The position numbers and the translations under genes are program-made. Shown here piece by piece: positions 37,248 through 49,621 of a stretch of DNA of 64,000 nt (the stretch's first letter is position 1; each line of letters begins with the position of its first letter). The stretch lies in assembly GCF_029543245.1 (NCBI RefSeq), contig NZ_JARQWV010000004.1:124001-188000 (forward strand), given 5' to 3'. The stretch comes from Caulobacter endophyticus (GTDB lineage Bacteria > Pseudomonadota > Alphaproteobacteria > Caulobacterales > Caulobacteraceae). Under the pieces are notes generated by a model, which did not search any database, had not been told where the DNA came from, and saw nothing but the letters and a program-made list of their open reading frames with translations.

Positions 37248-39179
37248 CTAGTCCTCGAAGCTGAAGGTCAGGTCGGCGACGCTCAGGATGGCCGGCGGCG
37301 GCCCGCTGGCCCTTCGCGCAGTCGAGGCCGCAGCGCTCTTGAGGGGGCGGTCGCCGGGCGCTGCGGCTCGCACGCCGAGCCAGTCGTTGGGCGGCGGGCC
37401 GGGCACATCGAGCGTCTCGGGCGTCTGCACGAAGCGCGCCCGTTCGCCGGCGAAGAAGTTGCGCGTCACCGCCGCGATCGCCGGCACCTCCCAGTAGCGG
37501 ATCTTGTCGGTGATGAAGGGCTTGGCGTTGTTGACGAACAGGAACTGTTTGTCGGCTGGCAGAGCGCGCACGTCCTGCTCGGCCAGGACGTAACGCTCGA
37601 CCTCGGCCTGGTTTCGGCTGCGATGGCCCTTGCCGAAGGCCAGGCGCGGGTCGCTGAAGCTCTCGCGCATCTCCAGCGCCCGCCCGGCCCGCTTGACCAC
37701 CCGCTCGATACTGGTCGGCTCGGAGGTCGCGAAGGCGGCCGTGACGTGGCAGTTGTCGAAGATCGAGGTGTAGACGCCGTAGTACTTGAAGACGTCGTTG
37801 AACGACTGGCAGATCAGGTGGGCGGCGATCCCGTAGCCCGCCATCTCACCCAGCGCGTTCTCCAGGAACGGCAGCGGACCGAGCTTGGGAAACTCGTCGA
37901 GCATCATCAGCAGTTTGTGGCGCTTGGGACGGCCGCGGCTGTCGGTGTTCACCGTCTCCATCAGGCTGTTGAGGCTCTGACGCAACATCACACGGACAAT
38001 GAACGCCAAGCGGTCGGCGTGGGCCTGCGGGGTGATAAGATACAGGCTGACGGGGGCCTTGGAGCACACCAGGTCGCCGATGCAGAAGTCGGAGGCTCCG
38101 GTCGCGTGGCAGACCAGCGGGTCGGCCCATAGGGCCAGGGACTTCTGGGCCGTGGCCAGGACGCTGGAGCGAACCCGCGGCTCCATCGATCTGAACGCCG
38201 TCGCCCCCAGCCACACCTCCGGATGGGTCTCGGCGATCGGTTGGCCGTCGTCGTCCCGGGCCAGGCCGTCCGGCGCGGCCGCGTCGGGCCGCCAGCGATG
38301 CTTGGTCGCCAGCATGGCGTCCAAAGTCGCCTCGATGTCGATGAGCAGCCGGCGGACGTGTCCCAGGGTCTTGTGCTCGTCGGGCTCGGCATAGAGGCAA
38401 TGCAGGATCACGCCGGTGAAGAAGTTGGCCGCGCTCTGGTCGAAGAAGTCGAGATTGCCGCCCTTCAGGCCGATCGGGTCGACCAGGATGCCGACGATGT
38501 TCTGGATGTCGGCGATCTCCATCGCCCCCTTACGGACCTCGAACAGCGGGTTCCAGCGCGCGGTGTTGGGATCGGTCGGCGCAAAGTAGAACGTGTGGGA
38601 GAAGGTCCGCCGATAGTCGGCGGTGATGTGCCAAAGCTCCCCCTTGCGATCGTAGGTGAAAGCACTCTCCCCCCAGCCGATCTCCGAGGGCACCACGTGC
38701 CCGGCCCCCTTGCCTGAGCGCGAGGCGCCCACGATCACGCAATGGACCATCATCCCGATGGTCAGGAGGCGTCCCTTCAGGCGGCCCAGCACGCGTCCCT
38801 GCAGGCGCCCTCCCGACACCAGGCCGGCCCGCCGCGCGTCGGTCATACCGCCCCAGGCGTTCTTGCCGAACGGACGGGGCCGCGCCACGAACCGGCGGGT
38901 CAGGCCGATGACCATCAGCAAAGGCCACAGGAACACCGCCAGGCCGACCAGGGACGCCTGGTCGAACGCCTGCGGATAGGCGCCGGCCCAGCGGCCGTAC
39001 CAGTCGACGAAGGCCCAGGGCGGATAGAGCCGGATCGAACCGGTCTGCGCCCACCCCCGACCAAAGGCGGCGGGATAGCTAAACTGGTGGGCGGCCGATT
39101 GCGTCGCCGCCCACAGCCCCAAGGTCAGGCCGGCGAGCGCCAGGGACAGGATTGCGAGCGCTTTGGAGCCTTTGGCCAT
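37248..39179 (-). CDS. traG: TraG / VirD4-type coupling protein
   Basis: ATG 39179 is five bases after GGGAGG, and the longer upstream frame is Arg-rich and unlikely. The 643-residue protein has two N-terminal membrane helices (LAILSLALAGLTLGLW, VGLAVFLWPLLMVIGL). The ATPase domain has Walker A GASRSGKGAG near residue 155 and Walker B LMMLDEFPKLG near 425, then GHLICQS-like and FVNNAKPF segments. It links the relaxosome to the type IV secretion channel. It is adjacent to trbB, as in Trb-type systems. Confidence 0.95.
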   Translation of the reverse strand: MAKGSKALAILSLALAGLTLGLWAATQSAAHQFSYPAAFGRGWAQTGSIRLYPPWAFVDWYGRWAGAYPQAFDQASLVGLAVFLWPLLMVIGLTRRFVARPRPFGKNAWGGMTDARRAGLVSGGRLQGRVLGRLKGRLLTIGMMVHCVIVGASRSGKGAGHVVPSEIGWGESAFTYDRKGELWHITADYRRTFSHTFYFAPTDPNTARWNPLFEVRKGAMEIADIQNIVGILVDPIGLKGGNLDFFDQSAANFFTGVILHCLYAEPDEHKTLGHVRRLLIDIEATLDAMLATKHRWRPDAAAPDGLARDDDGQPIAETHPEVWLGATAFRSMEPRVRSSVLATAQKSLALWADPLVCHATGASDFCIGDLVCSKAPVSLYLITPQAHADRLAFIVRVMLRQSLNSLMETVNTDSRGRPKRHKLLMMLDEFPKLGPLPFLENALGEMAGYGIAAHLICQSFNDVFKYYGVYTSIFDNCHVTAAFATSEPTSIERVVKRAGRALEMRESFSDPRLAFGKGHRSRNQAEVERYVLAEQDVRALPADKQFLFVNNAKPFITDKIRYWEVPAIAAVTRNFFAGERARFVQTPETLDVPGPPPNDWLGVRAAAPGDRPLKSAAASTARRASGPPPAILSVADLTFSFED

Positions 39180-39431
39180 CATCGCCTCCCAAGCCCCGAC
39201 CAACAGTCGATCAAGGCCGCCCGATCGGCGCAACCCGTCAATTCTAGGGGGCGCCGCGCCCTTGAAGCCTCGGAGGGGGCGCAGTCGCCACGCCCTGGTG
39301 AGGGCTGGCGTGGACCGACGGCCGGCGCGCTCCCGCGACAATCTGACTGGCCCGGTTCGGACCGCCTGGCCTGGAGAACCGGCGACGCAATGCATACCTA
39401 AGCATCTGAAACCTGGGAGTTATCGAGACGA

Positions 39432-39695
39432 ATGGCTGGCGGCTGGACACATGACGGGGGCGTGCTCGACCAGATCGAGGACACGGTGATCGACGGTGTC
39501 CTGAGCGCTCGCGCCCGTCTGCCGGCCGGCGAGAGCCTGCTGTTCTGCGTCGAGTGCGGCGAGGACATCCCCGAGGCGCGGCGACGCGCCCTGCCCGGCT
39601 GCCGCACCTGCATCCCGTGCCAGACCGGGCGAGACAAACAGGTCGTGTTCAGCAGCATCAACCGCCGCGGCAGCAAGGACAGCCAATTGCGCTAA
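39432..39695 (+). CDS. DksA/TraR C4-type zinc finger protein
   Basis: The 87-residue protein carries CVECGEDIPEARRRALPGC and CIPC, the four-Cys zinc finger of the DksA/TraR family. The N-terminal coiled coil is short, as in plasmid TraR, which binds the RNA polymerase secondary channel and mimics DksA with ppGpp. Divergent from traG. It could tune transcription of transfer or repair genes. Confidence 0.9.
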   Translation: MAGGWTHDGGVLDQIEDTVIDGVLSARARLPAGESLLFCVECGEDIPEARRRALPGCRTCIPCQTGRDKQVVFSSINRRGSKDSQLR

Positions 39696-39786
39696 GCGAC
39701 AGGCAATTTCGCGAGCCTCCGTGAGGACGCGAACGCCGCGCCCCAAACCTTGATCCGCCGACTCGCCATTGGCGCCAGAGTGTTCT

Positions 39787-40152
39787 ATGTTCGTTCCCAT
39801 GAACCACGCCCATCCCGTCACCGCTGAGCCGCTGACCGCCGTGGAGATCGATGGCCTCCTCGGCGAGCTCGGCTACCTTGAGACCCTTCCGGCCGTCGGG
39901 CATGTCGAGGTCGCTGCCGATGGCGGCTTGACCGTCTGGCTCGATCCTACGGCCGGCGAGGCGCCCTGGCTCGACGCCCCCAGGCCCGAGCGGTCGCCGG
40001 ACGTCGAGTTGCATGGTCAAGGCGCGCCGTGCCGGGCGCTGGTCGACCATCCCCGCGCCGAACATGTCGAGATGTTTTTCGACGGCCTGGGCGACCCGAT
40101 GTCCGCGCCACGTGGATGGTGGCATGCGCGAGTGTGGCTGCGGGCCGCCTAG
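39787..40152 (+). CDS. Hypothetical protein
   Basis: The frame encodes about 122 residues with a cluster of His, Trp and acidic residues near the end (DHPRAEHVEMFFDGLG, RGWWHARVWL). The start could be ATG 39787 or ATG 39799; neither has a strong ribosome site. No signal peptide. Function not recognised. It stands in the cargo between traG and the repair genes. Confidence 0.6.
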   Translation: MFVPMNHAHPVTAEPLTAVEIDGLLGELGYLETLPAVGHVEVAADGGLTVWLDPTAGEAPWLDAPRPERSPDVELHGQGAPCRALVDHPRAEHVEMFFDGLGDPMSAPRGWWHARVWLRAA

Positions 40153-40231
40153 GGCCAGCCGGCGGACGGACTTTGCAGCTCGCCGCCGTACCGGCTAGCG
40201 TCGGTGTCTCGGCCGTCAGGGATATCCTCGA

Positions 40232-40987
40232 ATGTGCAATCTCTATGTCCTGATGAAGGCGCGGGCTGAAGTCGCGGCCCTGGCGCGGGCGATGTCGGAC
40301 CTCAACAACAACCAGCCGCCGATGCCGGGCATCTATCCCGACTACGCCGCGCCTATCATCACCCACGGCGAGGATGGCCAGCGGGTCATGCGCGACGCGC
40401 GCTGGGGAATGCCGTCGTCGAAGCAGGCGTTGTTCGACGCCGCAACGGAGCGGGCGAACAAGCTTCGCGCCAAGGGCACGGAATTTGATTTTGATGAACT
40501 GCTGAGGATGGAGCCGGACAAGGGCACCACGAACGTGCGCAACACGGTCAGCCAGAAGACCGGCCAGATCAACAAGCACTGGGCGCCGTGGCTTGGAGCC
40601 GGGAACCGCTGCCTCGTCCCCTTCACCTCGTTCGCCGAACCCGATCAGGATCATAACAAGGATCGCAAGAACATCTGGTTCGCGCTCGATGAGACCCGGC
40701 CCCTCGCCTTCTTTGCTGGTATCTGGACACCGCACGCGTGCGTGCGGATGAAGAGCAAGGGTTGGGAGGAGATCGTCGCTTATGGCTTCCTGACGACGGA
40801 GTCGGCCGAGCCGGTGAAGACCTATCACGCCAAGGCCATGCCGGTGATCCTGACCGAGCCGGAGGAGTGGGACCTTTGGATGAGCGACGCGCCCTGGACC
40901 GATGTGGCCCAACTGCAACGCCCCCTTCCCGACCGGCTGAAGATCGTCGCCGTCGGCGGCAAGAGCGACGAGGTCGTCCCGGCCTGA
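40232..40987 (+). CDS. SOS response-associated peptidase (SRAP/HMCES-YedK family)
   Basis: The 251-residue protein begins MCNLY, exposing the catalytic Cys2 after Met removal. It contains the conserved N-(V/A)-R block (TTNVRNTVS), FTSFAEP with the active-site Glu, and YHAKAMPVILTEPEEWDLW with the conserved His. SRAP proteins form a protective covalent bond with abasic sites in single-stranded DNA. Its presence beside dinB, imuAB-dnaE2, ku and alkB fits a DNA-damage cargo. Confidence 0.93.
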   Translation: MCNLYVLMKARAEVAALARAMSDLNNNQPPMPGIYPDYAAPIITHGEDGQRVMRDARWGMPSSKQALFDAATERANKLRAKGTEFDFDELLRMEPDKGTTNVRNTVSQKTGQINKHWAPWLGAGNRCLVPFTSFAEPDQDHNKDRKNIWFALDETRPLAFFAGIWTPHACVRMKSKGWEEIVAYGFLTTESAEPVKTYHAKAMPVILTEPEEWDLWMSDAPWTDVAQLQRPLPDRLKIVAVGGKSDEVVPA

Positions 40988-40992
40988 ACGAC

Positions 40993-41316
40993 CTAACGGT
41001 CCGGCGGCGTCCAGGACCAGGCCCCGTCATAGAGGTGCGGGAAGACCGCGACGTCCTTTGAGCCGCAACCCTCCTCGCCCGTGCAGGACAGCCGCGCGGC
41101 GATGTCGGCGATCTTCACGTCGATCCGCTCGCCGAACTTTTCGAGCAGGTCCTGCGGCGTCCATTCGATCAGCCGCGGACACTCGCGGCAGCAGATGGCC
41201 AGGGAATATCCCTTGCCCAAGAACGTCCTGACCGTATCGGCGCCCACCTGGCCCAGGTGAAACCGCCGGATCAGAGCTTCTGGCGGACGCTTCAGGGTCG
41301 AGGGCGGGTTGTCCAC
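40993..41316 (-). CDS. Small Cys-rich hypothetical protein
   Basis: GTG 41316 (VDNPPSTLKRPPEAL) avoids overlap with the plus-strand gene at 41468 and has AAGAGA upstream. The 107-residue product contains CCREC and CTGEEGC, two cysteine groups about 40 residues apart that could bind zinc or an iron-sulfur cluster. It ends WSWTPPDR. Convergent with the SRAP gene with a 5-bp gap. Family unknown. Confidence 0.6.
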   Translation of the reverse strand: MDNPPSTLKRPPEALIRRFHLGQVGADTVRTFLGKGYSLAICCRECPRLIEWTPQDLLEKFGERIDVKIADIAARLSCTGEEGCGSKDVAVFPHLYDGAWSWTPPDR

Positions 41317-41467
41317 CGGCGAAATCTCTTCGGGTCGGATGGCCGAGCGGAGTCGCCACCAGCATGGAAATAGACCAGCGCCGCGCCGTCCGCCAGGGCC
41401 GCTCCCGGTCCGGATCGACGTCGTCCAAAGGCTGTCCACGGGCGGTCCTGGCGCTATAGGCCCCGGC

Positions 41468-41845
41468 ATGACCCTGCCGCCGGACTCTGGCTCGGAGCCC
41501 ATCGACTACTGGCGCGCGGTGACGCGGCGCGGGGTCCTGGCGCTTGGCTTCAGCGTTCACCGATCACCCGAGGGGCCGATCCTTGTCGCCGAACCCGTCG
41601 GTCCGTTGGAGGGGTGGACCAAGCGGGCGGCGATGGCCGCCATCGCCGTCCATGAAGATGTGCAGGCCACGCACGATCTGGCCCTGATCGCCTCCCACGC
41701 GGTCCGGTTGCTCGCGCTCGAGCGCAGCGCGGCCATCCTGGCCCTGAGCGCCTATCAGGACCTCCTGACCGCGGCTATCTGGAGAACCGTCTCGGCCAAC
41801 CCGGCCCGCGGTCTGGAAACCTTGGGCCGCGGACTGAACCGCTAG
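41468..41845 (+). CDS. Hypothetical protein
   Basis: ATG 41468 starts a 125-residue mostly helical protein (MTLPPDSGSEPIDYW, AAMAAIAVHEDVQATHDLALIASHAVRLL). No catalytic motif or membrane segment. The stop overlaps by four bases the stop of the convergent gene at 41842. Common cargo-type small protein; function not recognised. Confidence 0.6.
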   Translation: MTLPPDSGSEPIDYWRAVTRRGVLALGFSVHRSPEGPILVAEPVGPLEGWTKRAAMAAIAVHEDVQATHDLALIASHAVRLLALERSAAILALSAYQDLLTAAIWRTVSANPARGLETLGRGLNR

Positions 41846-42297
41846 GCGCGCCGGCGTTCGCCGATCAGCCCAGGATCGCCCTCGTCGGCGCCCTCGGCGT
41901 GAGGAAGTTGGACATAGAACCAGGCCAGTTCCGGATGGTGCTCGGCCAGATCGGCGAAGGCGCGACGGATGCGCGGCGCCAGGTCTGGATGCTTGGCGCA
42001 CCGGGCGACCACCAGAGCGGCGATATTGCGCAGCGTCGGGCTCTTGAGCGCCGCCCGTTGGTCTTCCAGGCGACGGCGATAGCGCAAGGCGCTGGGGCCG
42101 TCGGGAAGCTCGGCGATGGCGCGCTCGACGTCCTTGAGGATCTCGGCGATGGTCTCGGCCAAGCCGATCTCCAAAGCCAAGGTCACAAACGCCGCCTCGA
42201 CACGCAACACGATCAGTTCTCCCCCGAGGCCTGCACAATGGACCAGGCGCCTGGTCCAGGGCCCTGCGACGCGGCGTCGCGGGCCGAGGTTTTTCAC
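41842..42297 (-). CDS. Hypothetical protein, divergent from dinB
   Basis: The 151-residue helical protein is rich in Ala, Leu and Arg (VTLALEIGLAETIAEILKDVERAIAELPDG, HPELAWFYVQLP). No signal peptide. It starts 68 bp from dinB on the opposite strand, and the LexA box in that gap could control both genes. Function unknown. Confidence 0.6.
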   Translation of the reverse strand: MKNLGPRRRVAGPWTRRLVHCAGLGGELIVLRVEAAFVTLALEIGLAETIAEILKDVERAIAELPDGPSALRYRRRLEDQRAALKSPTLRNIAALVVARCAKHPDLAPRIRRAFADLAEHHPELAWFYVQLPHAEGADEGDPGLIGERRRA

Positions 42298-42326
42298 CCC
42301 GCCCGGCGCACAAACTCAAGCGGTAA

Positions 42327-42341
42327 GTTCCCGTTTCGTTC
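42327..42341 (+). promoter_or_regulatory. LexA (SOS) box upstream of dinB
   Basis: GTTCCCGTTTCGTTC is an exact GTTC-N7-GTTC, the direct-repeat LexA site of alphaproteobacteria, 25 bp upstream of the dinB ATG. Confidence 0.88.
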
Positions 42342-42365
42342 ACAGCCTGCTAAATTGCTGGGGAC

Positions 42366-43436
42366 ATGGAGTCGGCGCCTCGTAAAATCATTCACATCGA
42401 CATGGACGCCTTCTACGCGTCGGTCGAGCAGCGGGACGATCCGGCCCTGCGCGGCAAGCCCGTGGTAGTCGGCTCACCGGCCGCGCGCGGGGTCATCGCC
42501 GCGGCCAGCTACGAGGCCCGGCAATTCGGGGTGCGCTCGGCCATGCCGTCCAGCACGGCGCTGCGGAAGTGTCCGCAGCTGATCTTCGTGCCGCACCGCT
42601 TCGAGGTCTATCGGGCCGTCTCGCGCCAGATCCACGAGATCTTCGCCGCGTTCACCGACCTCATCGAGCCGCTGTCGCTCGACGAAGCCTATCTCGACGT
42701 CACCGCCGACAAGGCCGGCGTGGGCAACGCCACGCAGACCGCGCGCCAGATCCGCGCCCGGATCCTGGCCGAGACCGGCCTGACGGCCTCGGCCGGGATT
42801 TCCTACAATAAGTTCCTGGCCAAGATGGCCAGCGACCAGAACAAGCCCAACGGTCAGTTCGTGGTCGGGCCCGGCAAGGGCCAGGCGTTCGTGGCCACCT
42901 TGCCCATCGGCCGCTTCTACGGCGTCGGCGAGGTGACCGAGGCCAAGATGAAGCGCCTGAAGATCGAGACCGGCGAGGACCTGCATCGCCAGTCCCTGGA
43001 GTTCCTGATCCACCATTTCGGCCGCTCGGGGCCGTGGTTCTACGGCATCGCCCGGGGCGTCGACGACCGGCCCGTCAATCCGGACCGCGAGCGTAAGTCC
43101 TCGGGGTCTGAGACCACCTTCGAGACCGACCTCCTCGACACCGCCCGCATTGAAACAGAGATCGCGGCCCTCGCCGAGAAGGTCTTTGCCTGGTGCCAGA
43201 AAGCGCAAGCCTACGGCCGCACCGCCACGGTCAAGATCAAGTACGCCGACTTCGAGCAAGCCACCCGTCGTCGGTCCCTGGCCGCGCCGATCACCGATGA
43301 GGCGACCCTGCGCCTGCTGGCCCAAGACCTCGTGCGGTCGGTGTATCCGTTGCGAGCAGGGGTGCGGCTGCTGGGCGTGACCGTGTCCAGCTTCGCCAGC
43401 GCGCCACCGTCGGTCCAGGCCGCCCTGCCCGTATAG
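42366..43436 (+). CDS. dinB: DNA polymerase IV (Y family)
   Basis: The 356-residue translesion polymerase has catalytic carboxylates in IHIDMDAFYASVE (residues ~8-20) and SLDEAYLD (near 105). It has the steric-gate region and YEARQFGVRSAMP, a helix-hairpin region (YGVGEVTEAKMKRL), and the little-finger domain (SSGSETTFETDL). The last residues, QAALPV, could be a divergent beta-clamp peptide. It bypasses alkylated and other damaged bases. An SOS box directly upstream predicts LexA control. Confidence 0.95.
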   Translation: MESAPRKIIHIDMDAFYASVEQRDDPALRGKPVVVGSPAARGVIAAASYEARQFGVRSAMPSSTALRKCPQLIFVPHRFEVYRAVSRQIHEIFAAFTDLIEPLSLDEAYLDVTADKAGVGNATQTARQIRARILAETGLTASAGISYNKFLAKMASDQNKPNGQFVVGPGKGQAFVATLPIGRFYGVGEVTEAKMKRLKIETGEDLHRQSLEFLIHHFGRSGPWFYGIARGVDDRPVNPDRERKSSGSETTFETDLLDTARIETEIAALAEKVFAWCQKAQAYGRTATVKIKYADFEQATRRRSLAAPITDEATLRLLAQDLVRSVYPLRAGVRLLGVTVSSFASAPPSVQAALPV

Positions 43437-43612
43437 ACCACCCACCGAGCGGGGCCGGCGCGTCGACGCCCCCGTTTCCGGCCGAGCTTACGTCAGCTTC
43501 GGTCGCGCCTGAAAAATTCCGAGTCCGCCCAAACCCTTGCGCCGCCTTGGTCTTGGCCTTGGCGCGGCGCCTGGACGCATCCGGGGGTCGATTGACTCGC
43601 CAGCGCCAAAGA

Positions 43613-43627
43613 GAACAAAGATGGAAC
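43613..43627 (+). promoter_or_regulatory. LexA (SOS) box at the imuA start
   Basis: GAACAAAGATGGAAC is GAAC-N7-GAAC, the reverse complement of GTTC-N7-GTTC. It overlaps the ATG at 43621, so LexA bound here would block initiation of the imuA-imuB-dnaE2 operon. Confidence 0.87.
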
Positions 43628-44412
43628 AAGATCGTTCTGTCAGCATGTCTCCCACCCCATCCCCCGCCGCGCTCGACGCGCTTCGCCGCAAGGTCCGCGC
43701 CCTGGAGACCCAGGACCGCGTCACCCGCGCGGTGCTGCCGTTCGGCGTGCCGCCCCTCGACGCACGTCTCCCCGGCGGCGGCCTGGCGCTGGGCGCCCTG
43801 CACGAGGTGGCGGGCGGCGCGGACGAAGCGCTCTACGGGGCCACGGCGGCGAGGTTCGCCGCCGGCGTCCTGGCCCGGGCCCAGGGCGAGGTCCTCTGGT
43901 GCCGGCGCCAGGCCGATCTCTTCGCCCCATCGCTCGCCCAGGCCGGCCTGCCGCCAGAGCGCGTGATCTTCGCCGACGCCGGCGACGAGGCCGGTGTGCT
44001 GGCGGCGATGGAGGAAGGCCTGCGCTGGCCGGGGCTTGCGGGCGTCATTGGCGAGGTCGGCAAGCTCTCCATGACCGCTTCGCGTCGGCTGCAGTTGGCG
44101 GCCTAAAAGAGCGGCCAGATCGCCATAGCGGTCCGAAGATGGCGGCGCATCGCCGACGCGGCCGACCTGGGCCAACCGACGGCGGCCGAGACGCGGTGGC
44201 GGGTCTCACCCCTGCCCTCCTCGCCGCTTCCGCCGTCTGTTCCCGGCGTGGGTCGTCCCCGCTGGTTCCTCGAACTCCTCCGCTGCAAGGCCGGCGACGC
44301 CTTCGACATCGAGCTAGAAGCCTGTGACGCAAAGGGTCATCTCCGTCTTCCTGCCCCGCTGGCCCACCGACCGGCTGGCCCGGATGCAGGGCAAGGCCGC
44401 GCCGTCGCCTGA
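43621..44412 (+). pseudogene. imuA: ImuA, interrupted by an in-frame stop
   Basis: Codons from ATG 43621 (or ATG 43645) encode the RecA-like ImuA fold (LPFGVPPLDARLPGGGL, ALHEVAG, VLWCRRQADLFAPSLAQAGL, ASRRLQLAA) up to TAA at 44104-44106. The same frame then continues without a shift through KSGQIAIAVRRWRR, ETRWRVSPLPSSP, RPRWFLELLRC and [16 protein letters not shown] to TGA at 44412, which is the expected ImuA C-terminus. One base change (for example GAA to TAA) explains the break. The C-terminal part, needed in studied ImuA proteins for contacts with partners, would be lost. It overlaps the start of imuB. Confidence 0.82.
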
Positions 44413-45852
44413 CATCCCGATCGTCATGGTCGGGCGCGTGGGTCGTCGACGCGCGGTGGCGCACATGAACCTGGCCGCGGCCAAGACAGGCCTCCGACTT
44501 GGCCAGGCCGTCGCCCACGCCACCGCCCTCGTTCCAGGATTGCTCCTCCGCGACCTCGACGCCGAGGGCGACAACGCCGCCCTGCAGCGCCTGGCGCTCT
44601 GGGCCCAGCGGCTCTACTCGCCGACGGTGGCGGCCGATCCGCCCGACGGCCTGGTCATCGACGCCACCGGCTGCGCGCATCTCTTCGGTGACGAGGAGAA
44701 GATGCTGATCGACCTGCGCCGACGCCTCGCCAAGGCCGGCTACGCCGCCACCGTCGCGATCGCCGACAGCTGGGGCGGCGCCCACGCCCTGGCCCGCTAT
44801 TCGCGGCGGTCGCTATTCGTCGTGCCGCAGGGCGGCCTGGGCGTGCAGCTCAAGGACCTGCCGGTGGCGGCGCTGCGCCTGCCGCCCGAGACCGTCCAGG
44901 CCCTGGCCAAGCCGGGTTTCGACACCATCGGCGAGCTGGAGGCCACGGCCAAGGGACCGCTGGCCCATCGCTTTGGCCTGGAACCCATCCGCCGGCTCGA
45001 CCAGGCCCATGGCCGCGAGCGCGAGCCGATCGAACCGGTCTTAGCGGCCGACACCCCGCGCGCGGCCAAGATCTTCGCCGAACCGATCGGCGCGCCCGAG
45101 ACCATGGCCCGCTACCTGACAGAACTCACCGTCGAGCTGTGCGCCACCCTGGAAGCCCTGAACCTGGGAGCCAAGTCGATCGACGCGTGGTTCTACCGCG
45201 TCGATAACCGCATCGAGAGCGCCCGGGTGGGCCTGTCGACACCGGCCCGTGACGCGCGGCGCCTAGCCAAGCTCCTTTGCGAGAAGCTGGAGAACGTCGA
45301 TCCCGGCTTCGGCGTCGACAAGATGGTGCTGGCCGCCCCGGGCGCCGAGCCGCTGGCCTATCGCCAGGACGAGGCGCATCTGGGCAGCGACAATCGCGCC
45401 GTCGCCGACCTGGCCGGCCTGATCGACACCCTACGCGTTCGCCTTGGCGCGGACGCCGTCTATCGCCTCACCAGCGCCGAGAGCGACATCCCCGAGCGCA
45501 GCGTGCGCAAGACCCCGGCCGTAGAGCGGCCGGCGGCCTTCTCCTGGCCGGTCGATTGGCCAAGGCCCACGCGCTTCTTTCCCAGGCCCGAGCCGATCGA
45601 GACTGTGGCGCTCTTGCCCGACCAGCCGCCGGCCTCGTTCACCTGGCGCGGTGTGCGCCGGCGCGTGCGGCGCGCGGACGGCCCCGAGCGCGTGTTCGGA
45701 GAGTGGTGGAAGTCCGACGTCGAGCTGGCCCGGTCACGAGACTACTTTCAGGTCGAGGACGACGGCGGCGAACGCTACTGGATCTACCGCGACGGTGACG
45801 GCGAGGACGCCGCCACCGGCAGCCAGCGCTGGTTCATGGCCGGGGTGTTCGG

Positions 45853-45856
<4 letters not shown>
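44324..45856 (+). CDS. imuB: ImuB, Y-family polymerase homologue of the mutasome
   Basis: GTG 44324 starts a 510-residue inactive Y-family polymerase homologue ([49 protein letters not shown]). Most catalytic carboxylates of true polymerases are missing. A clamp-binding-like stretch lies near VQLKDLP, and the C-terminal ImuB domain ends WFMAGVFG. ImuB bridges the beta-clamp and DnaE2. It overlaps the interrupted imuA C-terminus and the dnaE2 start (GTGA), so the operon is translationally coupled. Confidence 0.94.
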
Positions 45857-49017
<3,161 letters not shown>

Positions 49018-49024
49018 GGGCCCG

Positions 49025-49621
49025 ATGATCGACAGGCAACCCTTGCTCTTCGACCTGCCCCAAGACCTGCCGATCACGCCCAAGACGCCGTGGCCGGAAG
49101 GCTTTCGCTATCAGGCCGAGTTGATCGACGCGGCCGAGGAACGCGACCTCGTCGCCAGCTTCCAGGATCTGCCGTTCAAGGCCTATGAGCATCTGGGCTA
49201 TTTCGGAAATCGCCGCATTGCCGGCTTTGGTTGGCGCCAGGACGAGAGCGGCCGGATGGTCGAGACCGGCGAGCCGATCCCCGACCTGCTCCTGCCCTTG
49301 CTCGACGAGGTGGCGGCGTTTACGGGCCTGGCGCGCGACAGCTTCCGCCATGCCCTGGTCACCGAATATTCGCCGGGCGCGGGGATCGGCTGGCATCGCG
49401 ACCGGCCGCCGGCCGTGGCGATCGCCGGGGTTTCGCTCCTGTCGCCCTGCCATTTTCGCCTAAGGCGCAAGGCCGGGGACCGCTGGGACCGCGCCTCGAT
49501 CATCGCCGCGCCCCGCTCGGCCTACCTGATGGCCGGTCCGGCGCGCAGCGACTGGCAGCACAGCATCCCCGCGCTCGAAGCGCTGCGCTATTCGGTGACG
49601 TTCCGGACGGTGCGGCGCTAG
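49025..49621 (+). CDS. AlkB-like 2OG-Fe(II) oxygenase
   Basis: ATG 49025 lies five bases after GAGG, just behind the dnaE2 stop. The 198-residue protein has the double-stranded beta-helix motifs: EYSPGAGIGWHRDRP with the iron-binding His and Asp near residue 124, WQHSIP with the second His near 178, and RYSVTFRTVR with the 2-oxoglutarate-binding Arg. AlkB proteins repair methylated or etheno bases. Placement at the end of the mutasome operon suggests joint induction. Confidence 0.93.
   Translation: MIDRQPLLFDLPQDLPITPKTPWPEGFRYQAELIDAAEERDLVASFQDLPFKAYEHLGYFGNRRIAGFGWRQDESGRMVETGEPIPDLLLPLLDEVAAFTGLARDSFRHALVTEYSPGAGIGWHRDRPPAVAIAGVSLLSPCHFRLRRKAGDRWDRASIIAAPRSAYLMAGPARSDWQHSIPALEALRYSVTFRTVRR

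Noticed and set aside
36666..38132. 488-codon plus-strand frame across trbB and traG
   Set aside because: It is antisense to two genes with intact Walker motifs and has no protein family features.
36240..39431. Integration site (att repeats or tRNA end) at the left border of the plasmid-like part
   Set aside because: No tRNA gene and no matching direct repeat was found, and no integrase gene is in the window.
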